From: Flavisolibacter sp.
Lineage (GTDB): Bacteria > Bacteroidota > Bacteroidia > Chitinophagales > Chitinophagaceae
Length of the DNA: 10,401 nucleotides
Reading direction: 5' to 3'
Assembly (NCBI GenBank): GCA_025936195.1
Contig: JAICTW010000039.1
Span: forward strand, 1-10,401
The position numbers were made by a program, and so were the translations under genes. The notes beneath the pieces are model-generated. The model had not been told where the DNA came from, searched no databases, and saw nothing but the letters and a program-made list of their open reading frames with translations. Each line of letters opens with the position of its first letter. Position 1 is the stretch's first letter. Shown piece after piece: positions 1-7,314 of the stretch.

Positions 1-2
1 AA

Positions 3-3000
3 AGAGATACTGCAGCCGATCAGAACAAATACTGGAATTTGGATACCACGCAAAGTTCAGTTACGGTCACTGAATTCATGAACCGTACAAAGCTTTCGTA
101 TTATGAAGTGCTGGATCTTTTAATGGTGCGTTTTATTAACGACCCGAACGCTCCCAACAAAACAGTCATCGAAAGACCTGCAGATACATTTGATACGGAT
201 GTTCAAAAGGTCACCAATCTTACCGTTCAAAAATTTGATCTGATGCACCGCTTCATCCGCCTGTGGAGAAAAACAGGATGGAAGATGTGGGAACTTGATC
301 TTTTGATCCGCAATGCAGGAATTGATAAAAATGTTTTGAACAATGATGCATTGATCAATTTGAAACGGTTCAAACAACTGTGCGAAAAGCAGTCTTTATC
401 ATTGGAAGTGGCTCTTGCATTTTACGACAACATCAACACAGAAGAAAGGATAAAGCCGGATAAGCCCGAGGTTATTTTGCCAACAGTGTATAGCCGTTTA
501 TTTCAGAATACAGTGATCACTAATCCGGTAGATGTACATCTTCAACTTCCGCTTGATGAAACATTGCTTCTTGGTGTAAATCATTTACCACCTGCACCTG
601 ATTACACTCCGGTGCCCACCTTGCTTTCAGCGCTGGCTATCACGCAAAGCGATTTTGAATTATTAGCTCCCACTACCACTGGCCATTTATCGCTTGCATC
701 TTTGTCAACGCTGTTGCGGCATGTATATCTTGCACGCAGTTTACGGTTATCTGTAAAGGACTGGTTGCTTTTCCTCAGTTTGATAAAAGATGATCCATTC
801 AGTTCAGTCAAAGCAACGCTTGATTGCATTCAAAATTTAGAGTACATCAAAGCATCAGGATTTTCATTGCAGGAGTTGAATTATACACTTAACTATGATC
901 CGGATTCTTATGTCGGTTTACGAATTGAATCTATAACACAGTACATCACAGCACTACGAAAAATTTTATCGGATAACAAGGAAGCTGTTGACCAACTGGG
1001 ATTATCTGCAGCGCAACAAAGCCAGATCACCGGTTTTGATACAACAACTCTTCCCCCAATGACAGATGCCCAGGTGGTGGTGGCCATTGCTCCGTTAAAA
1101 AATTTGTTGAGCAGTGTAGCTTCAAACTTCAACGCAGCAAAGTTTTCAGTTGAAGAAACGGCATTCATTTTACAATTTGGAAATGATCCTGTCACACCAG
1201 GTACCAGATCCAAACTGGTACAAAGCATTCAAACACTATCTTCCAATCTTCGTCATCTTCTTGATCAAAATGCCAACCAGATCAAATCACATATCTCAGT
1301 AACGTTCTATCTTACCGATGAGCAATCTGATCTTTTATTGTCAAAGCTTTCTCTGGCTGCGCCAACAAGTTTATTGGATGTATTGAAGAACGAAAGCTTA
1401 TTGCAAAAGAATGCGGATGGGACTTTCATTGATATTACAACGGCAAACTATCCCGATCATTTTAAAGCTTACACTTTGTTGCATAAGTGTAGTCTTTTGT
1501 TACAAAAGATGAACATGGATATCAAGGATGCCAACTGGTTTATAAACAATGCAACGGCGGTTGATACCATTGATTTTTCTTCACTGCCTGTTCAATTGCC
1601 GGGAGCACCGGTAAATAATTTCCCGCAATGGCTTAACCTGTACAAATTCGTTTCATTCCGTTCTGTATTTCCTGAACCGGAAGATGCTTCCTTACGCATC
1701 ATTCTCGATCTGGCAAAGAATGTTGCTTCCACAAAGGCTTCCATTTTCAGTGAAATAGAAAAACTAACCCAATGGAATAAAGCGGATCTGAGTGATCTGG
1801 ATGCAGGCCTCTCACTGAAACATGAGTTCAATGCAGTGTTGAACAAAAACATTTTAGACTATGCAAATGCAGAGACCTACATCAGGTTACAAAAAATATT
1901 CGGCCAGATAAAACTGGCAGGAAAAGATGCGGAAACTTTATTGGATTGGGCGCAAAAGAACGATGATCTTCAACACGACCGGGATGTGGCGCAGGCGATC
2001 AGGCAGGCCGTAAAATCCAAATACGAACAAACGGATTGGTTAAATAAAGTTGGTCCGTTAAATGATGTGATCAGAGATAAAAAAAGAGCAGCACTGGTAG
2101 CTTATCACATTGAAGATGCACAACGCAATCAAAATCCAACTATCAACTTTAATGGAAATGATATTCCCAATCCTTTGTATTGGAAAGATTCGAATGCCTT
2201 GTTTAAATACTTATTGATAGATGTGGAAATGGGGCCGCTTGTAATGACATCAAGGATCAAACAGGCGATCAGTTCTGTTCAACTCTTTGTTCAACGTTGC
2301 TTCCTTAATTTGGAAAACCGGTACGTTAAAGTAAGCCAGGATGAAAAAGACGATGTCAGTTCTCCCAATGCATGGTCGCAATGGAAGTGGATGAAAAATT
2401 ACCGGATATGGGAAGCCAATCGCAAAGTATTTTTTTATCCTGAGAACTGGATTGAGCCGGAGTTGCGTGATGATAAGTCGCCGTTCTTTGATGAACTGGA
2501 AAAAGAGATCATGCAAAAAGAAGTGATACAGGAAAATGTTGAAGAAGCCTTTTTAAATTATCTGCATAAAGTAGATGAAATATCCAGCCTGGAAGTTTGT
2601 GGTCTTTATCATGAGATGGAAGACCTTTCTGCAGCAGTGGGTTTTGAAAGAAACCTTGTTCATGTTATCGGCAGAACCAAATCTTCGCCATCTGTTTATT
2701 ATTACCGCTGCTATGACATGAATTATTCAACCTGGTCGGCCTGGGAAAAAATTGATGTTGATATTGCGGGAGACCATGTAGTACCGGTTGTGTATAACCG
2801 TAAGCTGCATCTCTTCTGGCTTACGTTTATGGAAAAGCCAATGAAATCGCATAAATCACCCGCTGCAAAAGCAACCACTGGTCCAACAGATACGCCTGAG
2901 CCCATGAAGGTGCTTGAAGTACAATTAGGCTGGACGGTTAAAAAAACAAAAGGCTGGAGCACAAAGAAAATTTCCAAACAAAAATTGATACATCCCTGGG

Positions 3001-6000
3001 AAAGGCCTCATTATTCTTACAACCTGAAGCCTTATTACAATGCAAAACTGAATGAACTTTATCTTGATATTTATATCAGCACATCGAAAGAATTCAATAG
3101 CAGAAAGTTTTACGATCCGTTCCAGACTGAGGAGAACAATCCGGTAAGTCTTACCGGCAATTCTTTCAATGAAACCTTCCTGCCCTGGCATTCCTCTTCT
3201 TTTATTTTCAACGGCGAAGTGAAAGAGGTAAAAATGAAAGCACTGGCAGGCAGCTATCATTTTGAGTTTGCCAGCCCAAGGAATGCATTGATCGCATCGG
3301 ATTCTTTCGAGTATGTAAACAATAATTTCAGTGAGAACAGGAGTGTTGAAAAACTTAGTGTCGTAGAATTTGGGCCAAGGCTTCGTTTGCCTAATGGCAT
3401 GCATTTCTATACTACAAAGCTGCGGAACAATTTGAACCATAATGTAAACACCAGCCAGTTGCGGGTATTGGAGAATAACACCACTCAAAATTTAATGAGT
3501 GCGGCGATCAGTCCATTTGAGCTGGTCATTACCCAACAGGATCTTCAGTTGAACACATTAACTGACCACCCTGTATTTTACCAGGATATGAAGCGGGCAT
3601 TTTTTGTAAAGCCCGAGTGGCAGGATGTATTGGATAATTACGGAAGGGTGCAGAACAAGATTCGTAAATACAGGTTCCTTCCTTTCTATCATCCATATAC
3701 TACCTTGTTTATTCGCGAATTGAACCGTAGCGGAATTGACGGATTGCTTACAAGAAAGATCCAGACGAATCCTCAAAATTTTGCACCATCCGATACGTTT
3801 GACTTTAATTCCTATTCGCCAACCAGCCAGACTGTTGCAGATGCTACCGCACAAAAGGACATTGTTGATTTTTCGTTTGGCGGAGCCATGTCAATTTACA
3901 ATTGGGAATTATTTTTTCATGCACCATTAATGATCGCCTGCAGATTAAGTCAGAACCAGCGTTTTGAAGAAGCCATGCGGTGGTTCCATTATATTTTCAA
4001 TCCTACGGATGTGGAAGATCTGCCAACACCTCAACGGTATTGGATCACCAAACCATTCTTTGAATATAATTCGGATGATTACCGCAAGCAAAGAATTGAA
4101 AGCATTTTGAGCAACATCAATCTCCCCGATTACCAGGAGCAACTAAAAGCATGGAGGAACAATCCTTTCAAGCCGCATCTTATTGCCCGTTATCGTCCCG
4201 TGGCTTACCAGAAAAATGTGGTGATGAAATATCTCAACAACATCATTGCATGGGCCGATCAGTTGTTTAGGAGAGATACGATTGAATCTATCAATGAAGC
4301 AAGCTTATTGTACATGCTGGCTTATGAAATATTGGGACAAAGGCCGCAAAGGGTTCCGAATGTTAATCACAAAGATCTTTCGTTCAAGGAGCTCGAAGCT
4401 AATCTTGATGCGTTTGGAAATGCAAAGGTGGATGTGTTGATTGAAAATACGTTATCCCCAATTGAAGTTGTGGCTTCTAAAGACGGTGATGAACCCATGC
4501 CAAAGATTGACACTTTCTATTTTGCAATTCCGAATAATGATTTGTTACTGAATTACTGGGACACAGTGGAAGACCGCCTCTTCAAGATCAGGAATTCAAT
4601 GAACATTGAAGGCGTCTTTCGTCAGCTTCCTTTGTTTGAGCCGCCAATTGATCCTGCATTATTAGTGAAAGCTGCCGCAGCAGGAGTAGACCTAAGCAGT
4701 GTGCTTGACGACATTGCCACGGCCACACCTAATTACCGTTTTCGTGTAATGTACCAGAGAGCCGTTGAGTTTTGCAATGATGTAAAGCAATTAGGTGATA
4801 AGCTGTTAAGTGTACTGGAGAAAAAGGATGCGGAAGAATTGTCTTTGCTAAGATCACAACAGGAGATACAACTCTTAAATGCGATTAAAGACATAAAAGA
4901 AAAACAGGTTGATGAAGCTGTGGAATCAATTGGTAGTCTCAATCAGGCAAAAGCATTGGCGGAATCAAAAAAGAATTATTATGAATCGAGAGATGCTGTC
5001 AATGTATTGGAGGGATTCGGACTCGGATTATCGGGCATTTCCGCACTTGCAGAAACTGGTATTGCTATGGGCCACATTCTCGCAGGCGGACTTGCTTTAA
5101 TCCCTGACTTTGTTGTTGGCGCCTCAGGTTTTGGTGGAAGTCCTGTAGCGAATGCTGAATTACCTACGGGAACCAAACTGAGTATGGCAGCACAATTTGC
5201 AGTTGAAACCTTATCGTCAATTGCGGCGGCAGCAGATAAAAACGCTTCATTGTTATATACCATTGCAGGTTATGTGCGCAGAAAAGAAGAATGGGATTTT
5301 CAGGCAGAACAAGCTAAAATAGAAATTGATCAAATGCAATTTCAGATCAATGCTGCCATGATACGACAGGCTATTGCTGAGAAAGATTTGGAAAATCAAC
5401 AATTGCAAATTGAAAACGCCGGAGCAGTAGATGATTACCTGAAGAACAAGTACACCAATAGTCAATTGTATAACTGGATGATCGGGCAGGTGTCAACCAT
5501 TTATTTCCAGGCCTACCAGTTGGCTTACGATATGGCGAAAAAAGCCGAGAAATGTTACCAGTATGAATTAGGAATTCTCAATTCCAATTTCATTCAATTT
5601 GGATATTGGGATAGTTTGAAGAAAGGATTAATGGCAGGTGATAGCTTACTAACTGACTTGCGAAGATTGGAAGCTTCGTATCTGGACATCAACAAACGTG
5701 AGTTCGAAATCACGAAACATATCTCTTTGGCGCAGGTATCGCCATTAAGCCTGATCACACTTAAGGAAACAGGGCAATGCTTGCTCTCTTTGCCGGAATG
5801 GATATTTGATATGGATTATTCAGGTCATTATATGCGGAGGCTCAGGAATGTTTCCGTTTCTATTCCTTGCGTGGCCGGACCATACACAAGCATCAATTGC
5901 ACTTTGTCGTTGGTGAAAAACAAGATCAGGATGGACAATACATTAAGCGGAGGTAAGTATGAAGAACAGGAAGATGATACACGTTTCCAGGTACGGTATG

Positions 6001-6689
6001 GTTCCATCACATCCATTGCAACAAGTCATGCACAAAATGACAATGGCATGTTTGAATTAAATTTCAATGACGATCGTTACCTGCCTTTTGAAGGAGCCGG
6101 AGTTATTTCGGACTGGCAGATCAGTTTACCGAAGACCAACAACCAGTTTGACTTTGCTTCCTTATCAGATGTGATCATCCATATCAGCTATTCAGCAAGG
6201 AGTGGTGGTGGTGAATTAACAACAGCATCGTTAGCTTATTTGCAAACACTTATACCTGGTACCGCAGCAAGGCTTTTCAGTTTGAAACATGAATTCGCAA
6301 CAGAATGGTATAAGTTCCTTAATCCGGTTGGCGGTGCAGACCAGGAGTTAACCATAACACTAAAGCCTGAGCTTTTCCCATTCTATATCAGGAGCAAACT
6401 GAATACACTTAAGATCAAGAAGCTGGATCTGTTTATTGAAAGCAATTACGGTGGTGATTTTAATTCGAATATCAAATTGACAAATACAGCTTACATCAAT
6501 GGCATTGCTGTTTCACCTGATCCGTCGTTCTCCAATGTGCATCATGGTACGCCAAATCTTGCAGCGGTTACACCAAATGCTTTGGGCGATTTGTCATTGA
6601 AATTAAAATTAGACGCTGCCGGTGATTTCAAGTCGCTGACAGATGATAAGATCAATGATTGTTTTATATTGGTACAACTGGGAAACTAA
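3..6689 (+). CDS. Tc toxin complex A-subunit-like protein (TcA), 5' end outside the window
   Basis: TcA proteins form pentameric bell-shaped complexes that bind target cells and inject a TcB-TcC-loaded enzyme through a helical channel. The frame is open to the left edge (codons RDTAADQNKYWN precede TTG at 39), so the gene starts upstream and TTG39 is not the true start. Numbering from TTG39: LSYYEVLDLL at 19-28 and a Trp-rich RLWRKTGW stretch near 74 resemble the N-terminal TcA/VRP1-type shell. Residues ~714-760 (LLIDVEMGP, SRIKQAISSVQLFVQRC) are the hallmark of the ABC-toxin N-terminal region. Residues ~855-940 (GLYHEM...LHLFWL) are neuraminidase-like. Later come WFHYIFNPT (1315-1323), ARYRPVAYQ (~1383) and YFAIPNNDLLLNYWD (~1494). 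A charged helical stretch (~1590-1655), a Gly/Ala-rich hydrophobic segment (~1659-1750) and further helices to ~1840 match the channel. Residues ~1842-1964 (FGYWDSLKKGLMAG, LPEWIFDMDY) match the TcB-binding end. No frameshift is seen. No TcB or TcC gene is visible in the window. The family call is firm; activity is unknown. Confidence 0.93.
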   Translation, partial: RDTAADQNKYWNLDTTQSSVTVTEFMNRTKLSYYEVLDLLMVRFINDPNAPNKTVIERPADTFDTDVQKVTNLTVQKFDLMHRFIRLWRKTGWKMWELDLLIRNAGIDKNVLNNDALINLKRFKQLCEKQSLSLEVALAFYDNINTEERIKPDKPEVILPTVYSRLFQNTVITNPVDVHLQLPLDETLLLGVNHLPPAPDYTPVPTLLSALAITQSDFELLAPTTTGHLSLASLSTLLRHVYLARSLRLSVKDWLLFLSLIKDDPFSSVKATLDCIQNLEYIKASGFSLQELNYTLNYDPDSYVGLRIESITQYITALRKILSDNKEAVDQLGLSAAQQSQITGFDTTTLPPMTDAQVVVAIAPLKNLLSSVASNFNAAKFSVEETAFILQFGNDPVTPGTRSKLVQSIQTLSSNLRHLLDQNANQIKSHISVTFYLTDEQSDLLLSKLSLAAPTSLLDVLKNESLLQKNADGTFIDITTANYPDHFKAYTLLHKCSLLLQKMNMDIKDANWFINNATAVDTIDFSSLPVQLPGAPVNNFPQWLNLYKFVSFRSVFPEPEDASLRIILDLAKNVASTKASIFSEIEKLTQWNKADLSDLDAGLSLKHEFNAVLNKNILDYANAETYIRLQKIFGQIKLAGKDAETLLDWAQKNDDLQHDRDVAQAIRQAVKSKYEQTDWLNKVGPLNDVIRDKKRAALVAYHIEDAQRNQNPTINFNGNDIPNPLYWKDSNALFKYLLIDVEMGPLVMTSRIKQAISSVQLFVQRCFLNLENRYVKVSQDEKDDVSSPNAWSQWKWMKNYRIWEANRKVFFYPENWIEPELRDDKSPFFDELEKEIMQKEVIQENVEEAFLNYLHKVDEISSLEVCGLYHEMEDLSAAVGFERNLVHVIGRTKSSPSVYYYRCYDMNYSTWSAWEKIDVDIAGDHVVPVVYNRKLHLFWLTFMEKPMKSHKSPAAKATTGPTDTPEPMKVLEVQLGWTVKKTKGWSTKKISKQKLIHPWERPHYSYNLKPYYNAKLNELYLDIYISTSKEFNSRKFYDPFQTEENNPVSLTGNSFNETFLPWHSSSFIFNGEVKEVKMKALAGSYHFEFASPRNALIASDSFEYVNNNFSENRSVEKLSVVEFGPRLRLPNGMHFYTTKLRNNLNHNVNTSQLRVLENNTTQNLMSAAISPFELVITQQDLQLNTLTDHPVFYQDMKRAFFVKPEWQDVLDNYGRVQNKIRKYRFLPFYHPYTTLFIRELNRSGIDGLLTRKIQTNPQNFAPSDTFDFNSYSPTSQTVADATAQKDIVDFSFGGAMSIYNWELFFHAPLMIACRLSQNQRFEEAMRWFHYIFNPTDVEDLPTPQRYWITKPFFEYNSDDYRKQRIESILSNINLPDYQEQLKAWRNNPFKPHLIARYRPVAYQKNVVMKYLNNIIAWADQLFRRDTIESINEASLLYMLAYEILGQRPQRVPNVNHKDLSFKELEANLDAFGNAKVDVLIENTLSPIEVVASKDGDEPMPKIDTFYFAIPNNDLLLNYWDTVEDRLFKIRNSMNIEGVFRQLPLFEPPIDPALLVKAAAAGVDLSSVLDDIATATPNYRFRVMYQRAVEFCNDVKQLGDKLLSVLEKKDAEELSLLRSQQEIQLLNAIKDIKEKQVDEAVESIGSLNQAKALAESKKNYYESRDAVNVLEGFGLGLSGISALAETGIAMGHILAGGLALIPDFVVGASGFGGSPVANAELPTGTKLSMAAQFAVETLSSIAAAADKNASLLYTIAGYVRRKEEWDFQAEQAKIEIDQMQFQINAAMIRQAIAEKDLENQQLQIENAGAVDDYLKNKYTNSQLYNWMIGQVSTIYFQAYQLAYDMAKKAEKCYQYELGILNSNFIQFGYWDSLKKGLMAGDSLLTDLRRLEASYLDINKREFEITKHISLAQVSPLSLITLKETGQCLLSLPEWIFDMDYSGHYMRRLRNVSVSIPCVAGPYTSINCTLSLVKNKIRMDNTLSGGKYEEQEDDTRFQVRYGSITSIATSHAQNDNGMFELNFNDDRYLPFEGAGVISDWQISLPKTNNQFDFASLSDVIIHISYSARSGGGELTTASLAYLQTLIPGTAARLFSLKHEFATEWYKFLNPVGGADQELTITLKPELFPFYIRSKLNTLKIKKLDLFIESNYGGDFNSNIKLTNTAYINGIAVSPDPSFSNVHHGTPNLAAVTPNALGDLSLKLKLDAAGDFKSLTDDKINDCFILVQLGN

Positions 6690-7016
6690 ATGGAAAGAAC
6701 GCTTCAGAAAATTGTAGCCTATATTATAGCTGTAGCGGAACCCGAACAAATTTTTTTGTTCGGGTCTTTTGCCGAAGGGAAGCAGAATGTCCACAGCGAT
6801 CTTGATCTTTTGATTGTAACCAAACACGACGAAGCCGGTGATTACATAGCAGAAAGGGTAGAGGTTTTCATTCGTGAATTTGGGTTGCAGTCTGATGTGT
6901 TAGTGCGGTCAGAAGAAGAGTTTCAGAGAGCAGTTTCTGAATCTAATAGCTTCCTGAGTTCAGTTGCAAAAAATGCAAAAAAACTTTATAAAAAAGAAGA
7001 AATTTTTTTTAGTTGA
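6690..7016 (+). CDS. MNT-type nucleotidyltransferase domain protein (MntA-like), no HEPN partner
   Basis: This 108-residue protein belongs to the minimal nucleotidyltransferase group of the DNA polymerase beta superfamily, which transfers NMP from NTP to a target. The active-site pattern is intact: G25-S26, ten residues, D37-L38-D39 (GS-X10-DXD), with a third carboxylate D69 in SDVLV. The C-terminus (AKNAKKLYKKE) resembles the usual end of these ~100-110-residue proteins, so it appears full length. In HEPN-MNT toxin-antitoxin pairs MntA adenylylates and silences HepT, but no HEPN gene follows here. ATG 6690 directly abuts the TAA of the TcA-like gene (0 bp), so the two are probably co-transcribed and perhaps translationally coupled; only a weak GGGA-like sequence precedes the start. 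The 3' end is rich in A and T runs, including T8 at 7003-7010. Its target is unknown: toxin modification, regulation or a remnant of a TA pair are all possible. Confidence 0.85.
   Translation: MERTLQKIVAYIIAVAEPEQIFLFGSFAEGKQNVHSDLDLLIVTKHDEAGDYIAERVEVFIREFGLQSDVLVRSEEEFQRAVSESNSFLSSVAKNAKKLYKKEEIFFS
6740..6770 (+). terminator. Terminator-like hairpin inside the 5' end of the nucleotidyltransferase gene
   Basis: The arms ACCCGAACAAA (6740-6750) and TTTGTTCGGGT (6755-6765) pair perfectly over 11 bp around a TTTT loop (6751-6754) and are followed by CTTTTG. This is the layout of an intrinsic terminator on the + strand, 51 nt after the TcA stop codon. It covers codons 17-27 of the nucleotidyltransferase, including the catalytic GS. 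There is no T-tract on the opposite strand. The structure is seen directly; termination is inferred. The tail is short (five T in six bases), so partial termination or attenuation is more likely than a full stop. It could also be a by-product of coding for PEQIFLFGS. Confidence 0.5.
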
Positions 7017-7314
7017 ATCATTTGATTTCCTAACTTTATTATATCGGAGTTACTTAAGGTTAAGGTATTGATGTGAAACAGACATAGTCACATGAAGTCA
7101 TAACAAAAAAAGAGCTTTGATTTAAAATTGAATTGGTTCCCGGGGTGTTCTTCGGGGCTTTTTCTTTTATAGAGGTCATGGTTGAAATTTATGGTAACGG
7201 GAGTAACACGGCATAGCACATCATCATTTGTTCTTCCAAACTCAAATCAGCCTAAAAAATATCCCATTGAAATAACCAATGTTCAATAATTTTTTAAATA
7301 ACATCAATTCATCA
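7017..7314. other. Convergent intergenic region, no gene seen
   Basis: This 298-bp AT-rich stretch lies between the 3' ends of the nucleotidyltransferase and the lipoprotein GH30 gene. I see no open frame with coding character on either strand, no tRNA-like structure and no HEPN remnant. It holds the terminator-like structure at 7105-7168, a small inverted repeat ATGTGA-N11-TCACAT (7071-7093) and a short tandem TTAAGGTTAAGG (7054-7065). No convincing Bacteroidota promoter (TTTG then TAnnTTTG at proper spacing) was found, as expected between converging genes. Confidence 0.7.
7105..7168. terminator. Candidate bidirectional terminator between convergent genes
   Basis: An inner hairpin pairs CCCG (7139-7142) with CGGG (7153-7156) around a 10-nt loop, and GC plus a T-rich tail (TTTTTCTTTT, 7159-7168) follows on the + strand. 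An outer arm AAAAAAAGAGC (7105-7115) can pair with GCTTTTTCTTT (7157-7167), with one A-C mismatch and one G-U wobble. Read on the - strand, the same outer arms end in a T7 run, so the element could stop transcription from both sides. The inner stem is short and the outer arms are 41 nt apart, so the call is moderate. Confidence 0.5.

Noticed and set aside
39..41. TTG at 39 as the true start of the TcA-like gene
   Set aside because: The same frame stays open to the window edge with plausible protein sequence, and no ribosome site precedes it.
3558..3930. Open frames on both strands inside the TcA-like gene, plus others across 120-6016
   Set aside because: They are shadows of the large coding frame, with no recognisable motifs and no plausible starts.
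7003..7071. Possible frameshift extension of the nucleotidyltransferase at the T8 run; a one-base shift opens about 20 more codons
   Set aside because: The protein already ends where the family usually ends, and the extension has no recognisable domain or HEPN-like motif.
7071..7093. Inverted repeat ATGTGA-N11-TCACAT resembling a CRP-type operator
   Set aside because: The spacer is 11 rather than 6, the site is in a convergent region with no promoter to control, and 6-bp arms arise by chance.
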